Shown here in pieces: positions 14,522 through 28,000 of a DNA stretch of 64,000 bases; the first letter of the stretch is position 1; each line of letters starts with the position of its first letter. The DNA comes from Odobenus rosmarus divergens (Eukaryota; Chordata; Mammalia; Carnivora; Odobenidae). A program made the translations under genes and the position numbers. The notes beneath the pieces were generated by a model that had not been told where the DNA came from, did no database searches, and worked only from the letters and a program-made list of their open reading frames with translations. The DNA lies in the NCBI RefSeq assembly GCF_000321225.1, contig NW_004450662.1:2021835-2085834 (forward strand). The letters are read 5' to 3'.

Positions 14522-14727
14522 TTCTTTCTTTTTTTTTTTTTTAAGATTTTACTTATTTATTTGAAAGAGAGAGAAAGAACACAAGTGGGAGGGATGGGCA
14601 GAGGGAGAGGGAGAAGCAGACTCCTCACTGAGCAGGGAGCCCAAGGCAGGGTTCAATCCCGGGACTCCAGGATCATGACCTGAGCCAAAGGCAGATGCTT
14701 AACCCACTGAGCCACCCAGGTGCCCCC
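14522..14727 (-). mobile_element. Can-SINE
   Basis: Antisense copy flanked by an imperfect duplication (CAGATACAGAAGTTTTCT / CAGATATTGAAGTTTTCT). Confidence 0.93.
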
Positions 14728-15259
14728 AGATATTGAAGTTTTCTAAGGAAAAAAAACAATTTGCAAAGGCAATGCCAGAATGCATTCAATATCTGTCTGA
14801 CCTAGATTCCCTGTTATTAACAATTCCACTAAATTGCCCAGTAACCCAGAAAATTAGATATTCATTCTTGAACTGATTTTTTGGGAAGCATGAATATAGC
14901 TCTTATAAGAGACAACTACTTTGATTTGCCAGACACGGAATATGTGAAATGTTCTTGACAAACTACTGAGGTTAAAGTGACATTTCTTCGGTATTGATCA
15001 GAAGCAATCATGATAAATAGATCAGTAGCTGGATTATGTAGTTTCCTTTCACTTGACAAATATTTTATAAAGTGGGAATTGAATAGTGAGTTATAACTTA
15101 TGAGAATATAGCATTGCAAAAAATATTATTTCACAGTACTCAAAACCTACAAGTTATGTATGAATTATTTTCCTTTTGAAATTTTGGAGAAACAAATGGC
15201 AAATTAACACATAGCATGTTCAATGAATGCTCTTGAATTTTATGGCATATTCTCTTTGT

Positions 15260-15470
15260 TTTGAAGATTTTGTTTACTTATTTATTTGAGAGTGAGAGAG
15301 CAGAGCGAGAGAGAGAGCACGAGCTGGGGGTGGGGGTGAGGGCAGAGGGAGAGGGAGAAGCAGACTCCCCTCTGAGCAGGGAGTCCAATGTGGGGCTTGA
15401 TCCTAGGACCCTGGCATCATGACTGAGCCGAAGGCAGATGCTTAACCGACTGAGCCACCCAGGCAACCCA
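15260..15470 (-). mobile_element. Can-SINE
   Basis: Antisense copy with flanks TTTTATGGcatATTCTCTTTG and TTTTATGGaaaATTCTCTTTG, a diverged duplication of about 20 bp. Confidence 0.93.
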
Positions 15471-15562
15471 AGTTTTATGGAAAATTCTCTTTGCCAAACT
15501 CTAGTCAGTGGTGTGGACGTTAAACAAGATAGAGATAGGCAAATACCAAATTTGACTATTTG

Positions 15563-15760
15563 GGTTTTTTAAAGATTTTATTTATTTATTTGACAGAGAG
15601 AGACACAGTGAGAGAGGGAACACAAGCAGGGGGAGTGGGAGAGGGAGAAGCAGGCTTCCCGCCGAGCAGGGAGCCCAATGCAGGGCTCAATCCCAGGACC
15701 CTGAGATCATGACCTGAGCCAAAGGCAGACACTTAACGGCTGAGCCACTCAGGTGCCCCC
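15563..15760 (-). mobile_element. Can-SINE, young
   Basis: Antisense copy with a perfect 15-bp duplication AAATTTGACTATTTG at 15548-15562 and 15761-15775. Close to the consensus of other copies here. Confidence 0.96.
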
Positions 15761-16056
15761 AAATTTGACTATTTGTAATAGGCAATTTTAAAAACAAGAA
15801 TTTCATTGTTCTAGATTTTACAAGTCAGTCTCATCTCCACATTTTAAATAATAAAGATTCTTATAACCAACCCTACCTATGTTAGTAAATTACGGAATTA
15901 CATTTTAGTGAGAGGTTAGGAAGAAATTAGAAAAACAAACTGATATATTCTCAATATTAATGAGGATTCTTTCCAAAAAATACTTATTGAGTACTTGAAT
16001 AAAACCAGGCACTAAAACTCACAGGAAATCAGAGTTACATTGCAACTGAAAGATAA

Positions 16057-16760
<704 letters not shown>

Positions 16761-16775
16761 AAGACTTCATGTTTA

Positions 16776-17555
16776 ATATTCCATTGTAAATATATACTAC
16801 ATCTTCTTTATCCATTCATCTGTTGATGGACATCTTGGCTCTTTCCATAGTTTGGCTATTGTGGACCTTGCTGCTATAAACATTGGGGTGCACATACCCC
16901 TTTGGATCACTACATTTGTATCTTTGGGGTAAATACCCAGTAATGCAATTGCTGGGTCATAGGGTAGCTGTACTTGCAACTTTTTTAGGAACCTCCAAAA
17001 ATGGAATTTGTCATTTGCAATGACGTGGATGGAACTAGAGGGTATTATGCTAAGCAAAATAAGTCAATCAGAGAAAGACATGTATCATATGACCTCACTG
17101 ATGTGAGGAATTCTTAAGCTCAGGAAACAAACTGAGGGCTGCTGGAGTGGTGGGGGTGGGAGGGATGGGGTGGCTGGGTGATAGACATTGGGGAGGGTAT
17201 GTGCTATGGTGAGTGCTGTGAATTGTGTAAGACTGTTGAATCACAGATCTGTACCTCTGAAACAAATAATACATTATATGTTATAAAAAAAAGAAGAAGA
17301 AGATAATAGGAAGGAAAAAATGAAGGGGGGAAATCGGAGGGCGAGACGAACCATGAGAGACTATGGACTCTAAGAAACAAACTGAGGGTTCTAGGGGGGG
17401 GGTGGGGGATGGGTTAGCCTGATGATGGGTATTAAAGAGGGCATGTATTGAATGGAGCACTGGGTGTTATATGCAAACAATGAGTCATGGAACACTACAT
17501 CAAAAACTAATGATATATGTATGGTGATTAACATAACAAAATTAAATTAAAAAAA
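16776..17555 (+). mobile_element. L1 3' end with inverted 5' part (twin-primed)
   Basis: 16776-16998 is L1 ORF2 end in antisense (its reverse strand encodes [17 protein letters not shown]). From about 16999 the ORF2 end and 3' UTR continue in sense to an A-rich end at about 17555. The junction skips only a few tens of bases of L1. It is flanked by the same 15-mer as the RPL12 copy, at 16761-16775 and 17556-17570. Confidence 0.9.
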
Positions 17556-20249
17556 AAGACTTCATGTTTATATTGAATATTTTACCTTCTCATCAATGAA
17601 GCTATAAAGCTAACTGAACTGGCAAACAAAATGTTGTTCTTTCTTCCTCCTTTCAAAAGCTTGTCCTGAGAAGCTCTTCCAGAATGGTAGAGTAAGAACC
17701 ACCAATAGGGTGCTTCTCCATAAAAGCAGTGAGAACACTAGCAAAAATGGCCGAAATCAACTTTTTCCAAACTATGGATATTAACCACAGGCTTGCAACA
17801 CTCTGAGAAGTTTATTTTAGAAAGACTTTTGGTAAGAACAGTGAGATTTGTGGCTTTTTAAAAAGTTTTTATTTAAATTCCCAGTTAATATACAGTGTTA
17901 AAATTAACTTCAGGCGTACAATATAGTGATTCAACACTTCCATACAACACCCAGTGCTCATCACAACAAGTGCCCTCCTTCATCCCCAACACCTATTTTC
18001 CCCCATCCCCCCACCCACCTCCCCTCTGGTAACCATCAGTTTGTTTTCTATAGTTAAGAGCTTGTTTCTTGGTTTGCCTCCCTCTCTCTCTATTTTCCCC
18101 CTTTTGCTCATTTGTTTTGTTTCTTGAAGTCCACATACGAGTGAAATCATATGACATTTGTCTTTCCTGACTGACTTATTTTATGAAGCATAGTACTCTC
18201 TAGCTCCATCCACGTTGCTGCAAATGGCAAGATTTCATTCTTTTTTATGACTAATATTCCATGTATTCTTTATACATTCATCAGTCAAAGGACACTTGGG
18301 CTGTTTCCACATCTTGGCTATTATAGATAATGCTGCTATAAACATCGAGGTTCATGGATCCCTTTGAATTCGTATTTTTGTATTCTTTGGTTAAATACCT
18401 TACTAGGTATTTAGTAGAGCAATTGCTGGATCACAGGGTAGTTCTATTTTTAACATTTTGAGGAATCTCCATACTGTTTTCCAGAGTGGCCGCACCAGTT
18501 TGCATTCCCACCAGCAGTGCGAGAGGGTTCCCGTTTCTCTACATCCTCACCAACACCTGTTGTTTCTTGTGTCATTGGTTTTAGCCATTCTGACAGGTGT
18601 AAGGTGATATCTCATTGTAGTTTTGATTTGCATTTCCCTGATGATGCATGATGTTGAGTATCTTTTCATGTGTCTGCTGGCCATCTGTATATCTTCTTTG
18701 GAAAAATGTCTATTCATGTCTTCTGCCCATTTTTAAATTAGATTATTCATTTTTTGGGTGTTGAGTTTTATAAGTTCTTTATATAGTTTGGATACTAACT
18801 CTTTATCAGATATGTCATTTGCAAATATCTTCTTCCATTCAGTAGTTGTCCAGTGTTCCCAACACCATTTGTTGAAGAGACAGTCTTTTTCCCATTGGAT
18901 ATTCTTTCCCGCTTGGTCGAAGCCTAATTGACCATATAGTTGTGGGTTCATTTCTGAGTTTTCTATTCTGTTCTGTTGATCTATGTGTCTATTTTTGTGC
19001 CAGTACCATACTGTTTTGATTGCTACATGTTTTAAATAGGACTTGAAGTCCAGAATTTTGATGCGTCCAACTTTGCTTTTCTTTTTCAGGGTTTCATTGG
19101 CTATTTGGGGGGTCTTTTGTGGTTCCATACAAATTATAGGATTGTTTGTTCTAGTTCTGTGAAAAATGCTACTAAAATGCATTAAAAGTGTAGATTGCTT
19201 TGGGTAGTATAGCCATTTTAACAATAATTTTTCTTCGGATCCATGAGCATGGAATGTCTTTCAATTTCTTTATGTCATCTTCAATTTCTTTCATGAGTGT
19301 TGTATAGTTTTCAGAGTGCAGGTTTTTCACCCCTTTGGTTAAGTTTATTCCAAAGTATCTTCTTGTTTTTGGTGCAATTGTAAATGGGTTTGATACCTTA
19401 ATTTCACTTTCTGCTGCTTCCTTATTGGTGTATAGAAATGCAACAGGTTTCTGTACGTTGATTTTTTATCTTCTAACTTTACTGAATTTGTTTATTAGTT
19501 CTAGTAGTCTTTTGGTGGAATCTTTTGGGTTTTCTATATATAGTATCATGTCCTCTGCAAATATTGAAAGTTTTACTTCTTTGACGATTTCGATGACCTT
19601 TATTTCTTTTTCTAGTCTGATTGCTGTGGCTAGGACTTCCAGTACTATGTTAAATAACAGCGGTGAGAGTGGACATCCCTGTATTCCTAACTATGGAGGA
19701 AAAGTTCTCAGTTCTTCTCCATTTAAGGATAATATTAGCTGTGGGTTTTTCATATATGGCCTTTAGTATGTTTTATGTTCCCTCTAAACTTACTTTGTTG
19801 AGTGTTTTTATCATGAATGGATACTGTACTTTGTCAAATGCTTTTTCTGCATCTGTTGACAAGATCATGTGGTTCTTATCCTTCTTTCTTTATTAATGTG
19901 GTATATCACATTACTATCACCCTTGCTACCCAGGGATAAATCCCACTTGATCGTGATGGATGTTTTTTTAAATGTATTCTTAGATTTGGTCTGCTAGTAT
20001 TTTAGTGAGAATTTTTGCATCTGTGTACATCAGAAATATTGGCCTGCAGTTCTCTTTTGTAGCGGTGTCTTTATCTGGTTTTGGTATCAGGGTAATAGTT
20101 GGCCTTGTAGAATGTATTTGGAAGTTTTCCTTCCACGTCTATTTTTTGGAATAGTTTGAGAAAAATAGATATTAACTCTTCTTTAAATGTTTGGTAGAAT
20201 TTACTTGTGAAGCCATCTGGTCCTGGACTTCTGTTTGTTGGGAGTTTTT

Positions 20250-20454
20250 TTTTTTTAATTTTTTTTTAAAGATTTTATTTATTTATTTCACAGGGAGAGA
20301 TAGCGAGAGCAGGAACACAAGCAGGGGGAGTGGGAGACGGAGAAGCAGGCTTCCCGCCGGGCAGGGAGCCCGATGCAGGGCTCGATCCCAGGACTCTGGG
20401 ATCATGACCTGAGCCGAAGGCAGACGCTTAACGACTGAGCCACCCAGGTGCCCC
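20250..20454 (-). mobile_element. Can-SINE nested in the long L1
   Basis: Antisense copy with a 10-bp duplication GGGAGTTTTT at 20240-20249 and 20455-20464. It splits L1 ORF2. Confidence 0.95.
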
Positions 20455-20542
20455 GGGAGTTTTTGATTACTGATTCAATTTCTTTTCTGGTTATTGGTCT
20501 GTTCAAGTTCTCTATTTCTTCCTATTTCAGTTTTGGTAATTT

Positions 20543-20733
20543 TTTTTTTTTTTTTTTTTTGAGAGAGAAAAAGCAGGAGCGGCAGGGGAGGCAGAGGGAG
20601 AGAAAGAATCTTAAGCAGTCTCCATGCCCAGTGTGGAGTCCAAAAAGGGGGCTGGATCTCATGACCCTGAGATCATGACCTGAGCTGAAACCAAGAGTTG
20701 GATGCTTAACAGACTGACTCACCCAAGTGCCCC
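20543..20733 (-). mobile_element. Can-SINE nested in the long L1, second copy
   Basis: Antisense copy with a perfect 16-bp duplication TCAGTTTTGGTAATTT at 20527-20542 and 20734-20749. A different subfamily from its neighbour (shorter tRNA-side text). Confidence 0.95.
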
Positions 20734-22415
20734 TCAGTTTTGGTAATTTATATGTTTCTAGGACTGTATCCATTTCTTCCAGATTGCCCAGTTTGTTGGC
20801 ATATAGTTTTTCATAATATTCTCTTATACTTGTATTTTTATGGCATTGGTTGTGATCTCTCCTCTTTCATTCATGATTTTATTTATTTGAGTCCTTTCTC
20901 TGCTTTTTGGTAAGTCTGGCTATAGATCTATCATTTTTGTTTTTTTTTTTTTTTTTTCAAAGAACCAGGTCCTAGTTTCATTGATCTGTTCTGTTTTCTT
21001 TAGTTTTTATATCATTTATTTCTGCTCTTATCTTTATTATTTCCTTCCTTCTTCTGGCTTTAGGCTTCATTTTTCTTCTTTTTCTAGCTCCTGTAGATAT
21101 AAGGTTAGGTTATTTATATGAAATTTTTCTTGCTTCTTGAAGTAGGCTTATATTACCATATACTTCCCTCTTACTTCCAAAGGTTTTCATTTTCATTTGT
21201 TTCCATGTATTTTTAAATTTCTTCTTTGATTTCCTGGTTGACCCACTCATTGTCTAGTAGCATGTTGTTTAACCTCTGTGTATTTGTGGACTTTCTACAT
21301 TTTTTCTTAGGTTAACTTCTAGTTTCATAGCATTGTTGTCAGAAAAGTTGTATGCTATGACTTCAATCTTTTTGTATTTGTTGAGACCTGTTTTGGGACC
21401 TAATATGTGATCTATTTTGGAGAATGTTCCATGTGCACTTGAAAAGAATGTGTATTCTGCTTTTTTAGGATGGAAAGTTCTGAATATATCTGTTAAGTCT
21501 ATCTGGTCCAGTGTGTCATTTAAAGCCATTGTTTCCTTGTTTATGTTCTGTTTAGATGATCTGTCCATTGATATAAATGGGGTGTTAAAGTCCCCTCAGT
21601 TGCGTTATGTTTGTTACTGTTTTATATATTTGGGTGCTCCCATGTTGGGTGCATAAATATTTACAAATGTTATATCTTCTTGTTGGATTGTCCCCTTTAT
21701 GATTATATAGTGCCCTTTTTTGTCTCTTGTTACCATCTTTGTTTTAAAGTCTAGTTTTTCTGATATAAGCATTGTTACTCATGCTTCCTTTTGACATCCA
21801 TTTGCATGATAAATATCCTCCATCCCCTCACTTTCAATCTGTAGGTGTGTGTAGGTCTAAAATAAGTCTCTTGGAGACAGCATATAGATGGGTCTTTTTT
21901 TTTTTATCCACCCTATCTTTTGATTGGAGTGTTTAGCCCATTACATTCAAAGTAATTATTGATAGATATGTATTTATTGCCATTTTATTACTTGTTATAG
22001 CATTGTTTCTGGAGATTTTCTCTGATCCTTTTTTGTCTTTGTCACTTTTGGTCTCTCCTTTCCACTTAAGGAGTCCCTTTTTAATATTTCTCACAGGGCT
22101 GGTTTAGTGGTCATGAGCTCCTTTAGTTTTTGTCTGTCTGGGAAACTCTATCTCTCCTTCAATATATTCTGAATGATCACCTTGTTGGATAGAATATTCT
22201 TGCTGTAGATTTTTCCCATTCAGCCCTTTGAATATATCATGCCACACACTTCTGGCTTGTAAAGTTTCTGTTGAGAAATCTCCAACTAGCCTCATGGGTT
22301 TTTGACATATCCAAGAAGATAAATGAATTCCAAGTAAGATCAACTCAAATAGAACCATATTTGTGCAAAGTGTAGTAAAACTGTTGAAAACCAAAGACAA
22401 AAAAACATATTAGAA

Positions 22416-23795
22416 GCAGTAATAGAAGCTTGGCAACTCCTAAAAACTCTTGTTTTCCATACTTTGTGGCATCCACCACACACCCTGTTCTATTGCCTAT
22501 CTCAAGGTTTTAGCTAAAATCCTGAGAAATTTGCTGGCACCATTGGGGTTCAAATGTAAAATAAGAAAATTTAATAAAAAATTCAATAAGTTTTATGTGT
22601 AAAGAGGTTTGTACAAGGAATAAGGAAACCACCAGGCTAGTTCAAAAATTGAGGAGGCATTTGGATTGTCAGCATCCCTAATCCGCAGAAGAAAGGGAGA
22701 AGGATGTTGCTGGACATGCAAAGTGTGTTTGGTGGAGACTTTTTATGGGGGCAGAGCTAGTCTGAGGCCATGTTTTAAAGAAGGAACCTGGAGACTAAAG
22801 ACTGGGACCTCACACTACTCCATCCTACTGATCTGCAGAAGCTTCCCATTGGCCATGCTCAAATAGAGCCCAGAGGCTTTGGGGCCATATATAATATGAA
22901 TCCATATATAATAGGGGTCAGATAGCAGGTAGAAAAGTGTGGAGAATTGATCTGGAAGGGGTAAATGGAAGAAAACCAGCACACCCCACCCCTTTTATCT
23001 CTCAGCATCCATTCTCCTTCACCTGGGTAGAAGCTTTACATTCCCAGCAAAGGGGTACAAAAATTCCCATTACAGCCTTATCCTCGGGAGGTGATAACAA
23101 TTCAATCATACTACCACCAACAACCATGAGATAGCCACTGCCAAGGCTCTTTCTAGTGGGGGCCAAGGGAGATCATTGAATTGACGAAGCAATATGAAGT
23201 AGGCGCCACAATCCCCACTTCTGTAACTAAGAAGGTCGGTCATCACAGTTCATCTCCACACTTGTATTCCCTGTTCTCTCACTTCTGCTGGTGTCTCCAC
23301 TGGAGGGGCTTCCTGACCTGGTGGCCCTCATTCTTGCAAGATCTCAATCCTCAGTCATTTTGTCTTTATTGTGTTTCCTATTCAACGAGACTATTGAGCA
23401 GGGGAATAATTAAGATCTTCCAACGAATCCTGATTTTCAAATTTCGTTTCTCTTGCCCCCATTGTGTAGTTACAACTTAAACTCCCCCTTGTGATCAAAA
23501 TAAATCACCACAGTCAGTACAGTGACTTTTTCTCTGCCTGTTGGGGACAGGCAATGGAGACATTTTGCTATCCTGCTCCTACTCCTCTCCTCTCTTCCTC
23601 TGACCACTGGCATCATAGGCTGATGGGGAATGAAGCAGTCCTTTTATGCCATAAGAGAATTTTCTGATATGTGTCCCCCAGGTTCCATTACAAGTGAAGG
23701 ATGAAGGAATTTGGAAAACCCTTTCTCAAAATAAATTCCCTGGTTGATGAGGGGATGTTATGTTCCATGATCTGCTTAAAAATATCAGACCAGGG
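22416..23795. other. Intergenic, unresolved; may contain an old LTR-like element
   Basis: There is no exon I can support. The text at 23180-23560 looks like diverged repeat DNA, but I cannot name a family. Confidence 0.3.
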
Positions 23796-23932
23796 GTGCC
23801 TGGTTGGCTCATTCAGTAAGGCATGTGACTCTTGATCTTGGGGTTGTGAGTTCAAGCCCCATGTTGGGCAGAGAGCTTACTTAAATAAATAAAAGTAAGT
23901 AAGTAAGTAAGTAAATAAATAAATAAATAAAA
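23796..23932 (+). mobile_element. Short Can-SINE variant
   Basis: GTGCCTGGTTGGCTCA start and a body with CTCTTGATCTTGGGGTTGTG, then a long (AAGTA/AAATA)n tail. It lacks the GATCCCAGGGTCCTGGGATC section of most copies here. Confidence 0.9.
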
Positions 23933-24785
23933 TGTCAGACCATGCATGTGATTATTATTTTAGTTTAGTTTTCCTTTTTTCCATACCAAATCTTGCTTTA
24001 TTCCTAGATAGGGCAGTACCCAGGGTATAATGGGTCAGGTTGATTTCTGCAGGAGGCAGAAGAGAAAAGTCACGTAAAAGACCAAATAGACCTTTCCTTG
24101 GTTCCACATCCTCCAGTCTCAGAGCCTCCAGTAATGTTTCACTGTTCCAAGCCTCAGAAGTCTTCTCCAATGAGTCCTGAATCCCCCAACCATGTTCCCA
24201 TGTTCCCTATCTGCACTGACTTTGCAATAATGTATCCAACTGTGGTAGAGAAGCAAAAATATTTTGGGTTTTCTTGTAGTAGGTAGCCAGGAGTGAAATG
24301 TTCTGTCTCTAAGATGATGAACAAAACAAATTTCTCTTCTAGGGCTGTTGAGGATTGGCCAACTAGCCGCAGGCACAAGCTGCCCTGAAATCCCAGGCAG
24401 GGTCTAATGCCAGACCCAGTCGTTCTCTGTCACACCCAGCTGCCCTTCTGGTTCAAGAGAGGAACCAGTTGCTACATCGCAGTGGTTTGATCCAGCAGCA
24501 ATTCAAACTACTCCGGTCAAAACTAACCAACCAACCAACCACAGAGTTCTCCTCTCCAAGTTCTATTTCTGCACTTCTGGAAACTCCTCCTTCAAAGGGC
24601 TCATCTTGCAAATATATTTGCAAGACAAGGAGATTAGTCTTAAATTCACTCCTAATTCAGATTAGTACTATAACTGGTTCTCAGTACAATCTCATTTCCA
24701 CACTAGGCCCTGGTTCAAATCGATTATAATCTCATGGAATCCCATCAGTTCTGAGGATAAACTTCTCATTTATATGCTCAGTTTT

Positions 24786-25017
24786 GGGGGCACCCGGGTG
24801 GCTCAGTCGATTAAGTGTCTGCCTTAGGCTCAGGTCATGATCCCGGGGTCCCAGGATCAAGCCCTGCATCGGGCTCCCTGCTCCGCAGAGAGTCTTCTTC
24901 TCCCTCTCCCTCTGTCTGCCACTCTGCCTACTTGTGCTCTCTATCTCTGTTAAATAAATAAATAAAAATCTTAGAAATAAATAAATGAATGAATAAAATC
25001 TTTAAATAAATAAAATG
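24786..25017 (+). mobile_element. Can-SINE with long A/T-rich tail
   Basis: Sense copy followed by about 80 bp of AAATAAATGAATG-type tail. Flanks TATGCTCAGTTTT and TATGTTCAGTTTT form the duplication. Confidence 0.95.
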
Positions 25018-28000
25018 GTATGTTCAGTTTTACAAGGAACGCCTTATTCATCCTCCTATTTCAAACTTCGATGAGAAGCTCAGGCACATAAAAATGAAGC
25101 CCACGATTGGCTGCAAAAGTCTGAGCTGAAGTTTTGGATCTACTACTCTGCTTTGGAAGGCTACCATTTTAAACAGGGGATTTCTACATTGTTGCCTATG
25201 TATGAAGAGAGATAGCAAGAGTTGTAAATTTTATTATAACCCCAAATGAATCAGGAGTCAGAAAGGTGCTTGTGTGAGTCTTGGCATATGGGAGTGGGGT
25301 GGCAGAGTGGGTTGCTCATCATAAATACATAAATTTTGTGAAACACAATGCAATAGTTTCTGTGTCATTCCTCTATCTGCTACATTAAAAATGTCCCAAG
25401 AAGTTTCACATAATGGAAAAAAAATTCATATAACGGTACATTCAGGTAAGTAGATAACGCATGTTATCTAAATGATAAGAGACTTAAGATGTTAAATGGC
25501 CCCTGTGCAGATGGAGGGAGAAGGCAGCGAATCCAGGATGAACAGGTAGTTGAGGTAACAGCAGCCTTCACAGCTGGTTAGAGATAAAGGATCTTAGCCT
25601 GTTCTACCCGTCCCCCCATCAAGATTGGGTGGGAAGAGTGATGTCTTTGAATGCCAAAGCAAAGGCAAGACCAGTAAGAAAAGGTGGAAAAAGGAGAGGC
25701 AGAGAGATTGTCAGAGGCAGCACGGGCATACACGGATGAGACGCTGGGAGGGCAAGCAATAGAAATCTTGATGGCGATTTACGGGCAGTAACCGGGAGCC
25801 TTCAGATTAGGGGGCGACGTCTTCCCCTCCCTCCCTCTGCAACTGAAGCTCTCTATTACTCTCTTGCTGAGGTCCTGGATCTAGTCACTAACTGTAGTAT
25901 GCATGATGGAATTTTTGACCTTCCTATCTAACAGAGGGTGATGTGTGAGTTCACATGATCCGGGGCCTTCAGGAAATGATTGAGTCATTGATAAAGTTCC
26001 CATTGCAGTGTGTTAAAGGTTGGGAAATTTTTCCTGAGCCAGACATGTGCAGAATATAGATTGTCTCCCCCAAATCCTGATACTCCCAGTAGGCTATTAT
26101 ATCCCCTTCCCTTCCTCCCCCCCAACTACCTCCTCCTCCCCTTCCCAGCAACCTAGGGAAGATGACCTATTCCCAGAAGTTTGGAACATCTAGAAGGGCT
26201 CCTGTAGATGGCCAGCAAAGCTCTGAGAGTTGGTGACTCTACCAATGAAGCTGAGACACAAAGAGAACTACTCTAATCATTTAAAATGAGCTTCTTGAGA
26301 TGTCTGTGCATTCCCTGGATGTTTCCCCAGGCCGTGGCCACCCAAAATTATAGAGTAAGGACCAGTCTCATCCAGGCTCAGTATCAGAGCTCAGTGAACA
26401 TCTGTGCTATTTACCCACCAAGGAAAATCAGACTCTGCCCTGAACCTGAGTCTCCACATTCAAAGTCTCTTCTGGAAGAAACAGTTCTTGCGTGCACTTC
26501 AACACACAAGCCAAATCTAAGCCTTAGTGGCAGTCAACCTTTATCAGGACACTCTTGCTGCTGCCCTTGCTGTCAGGTTTTTCCTCATCCCATGCCAGAG
26601 GAGCACCTGCAGGTCCAAGCCCACTGTTCTACGGGCAGATGATTTTCTCGAGACTGGCTCCTGCGGGTTGAAGTTTCCGACCCTGGCTCAGAGGTCTGGG
26701 CTACTATGGAGAGCTAGAAATACCAAGTGTTTCATGTTCTTAGTTCTTATTTCAGCCCTATCATTCAGCTTTCTATACTGGTAGCACTGGTGAGCATGCA
26801 GCTGGCTCACTCATAGCCTGGGAAAAATAGAGAGGATGGATCCCACATTGTTATGTTTGGGGTGTCAGCCCCCATTCTTCCCAATGCACTTTCAGAGCAA
26901 ATTCAAATGAAGTTAAAGTGGATGTTCTCCCTCTCATGGCCCTCACACTTGGGTATTCTTAGGTAGACGAGAACATGCAGAAGTGACGGCTAGGGGGCAG
27001 TATAACTTTCAGTCCCTCTTCTTCAGCCTGACTTGTCAAAGTCTGAGCAGCCTGAAGAGGGAAGCACATCTACTGTGACCTCAGTCTTGGAAATTGGTCT
27101 AGAACTGCTGTTTGGGGGTGGCTGACAGGAGCCTCCCATTCTGTTCTCATCACTCCGAAATGTGGTGGGCAACGGCCGGAGCAAGGGGCTGGAAGGCAGT
27201 AGGCTGGGGCAGTGGAACAGGGCTCTGGGGAATGGCCTCAGGGCAAAGCCCTCTCTGCCTTGGAGACTGAGATCCTGCTGACTCCATCTAGGAAGAGCCT
27301 CAGGAAAGGGGGTCACGCAGAAAGCTTAGGAGGAGTCCCGGTGAAGAAGTCCATCGTTACTCCTGGCCTCCCCACAGTCGATCCCCTGTCACCTATGTTA
27401 GGTGAGTTAAGGTCCTAAGCAGCACATGTGGTAGGAGCTGAACCAACGAGAAGGGGTGACCAAAAATCCATGTCTGAGCCCGAATTCCTGTTCCTTGCTT
27501 CTGTCACCGGTCAGACATGATCCCTGACCTCACAGCTGAGAGGACCTGGTTCAGGATCTCCCTCTGCCTTGACATTGTCACGAAATTTCAGTTCAGTCCT
27601 GTCTCTTAGGCATAAAAGAAAGACATGGGGCTCTGTGGCTTCTATGCCCAACTCATTCATTTGTTTGGGAAAATGGTACCTTCCAGGCCGCCCATGGCTA
27701 GAAAGTCCAGAGGACAGTTAAAGGGGGAAGTGGGGCTGGGTCAGGAGGCTGATTTGGGCTGAGGAAGGGGGAGGGGGCCAAGGGTTTCTGGGGTGAGACC
27801 CAGCCATGCAGGGCAGTGTTGTGGGGTGGGTCCAGCCGCTAGAGGGAGCGTGGGTCTGAGGCAGGCCTAGGTGGACTGCAGGCCAGGAGAGCTAGTCAGC
27901 CAGACCCCATGTCCCCTGCAGGCCTGGGAGTGAGGCAGGTTTGCTGTCGCATGCAGAAGAAATGGTCACAGGAGAAGAAATGGGACTGGACATCCATCAC

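Larger units (their letters stand above)
17858..22415 (-). mobile_element. Long L1 (about 4.2 kb without nested SINEs), antisense, decayed
   Basis: It runs from 3' UTR at about 17860 through ORF2 to the end of ORF1 near 22300. On the minus strand 18733-19224 reads as the ORF2 carboxyl part ([20 protein letters not shown]). 21269-21568 holds endonuclease-domain residues around HGTFSKIDHILG. The catalytic frame is broken by many stops and two nested SINEs, so it is inactive. Near 22300 the sequence flips into sense ORF1 text (ATCCAAGAAGATAAATGAAT...), a probable 5' inversion reaching about 22415. The right boundary is approximate. Confidence 0.88.

Noticed and set aside
18733..19224. 163-aa minus-strand frame
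   Set aside because: It is the carboxyl part of a decayed L1 ORF2, not a host gene.
19335..19896. 143-aa and 77-aa plus-strand frames
   Set aside because: Antisense shadows of L1 ORF2.
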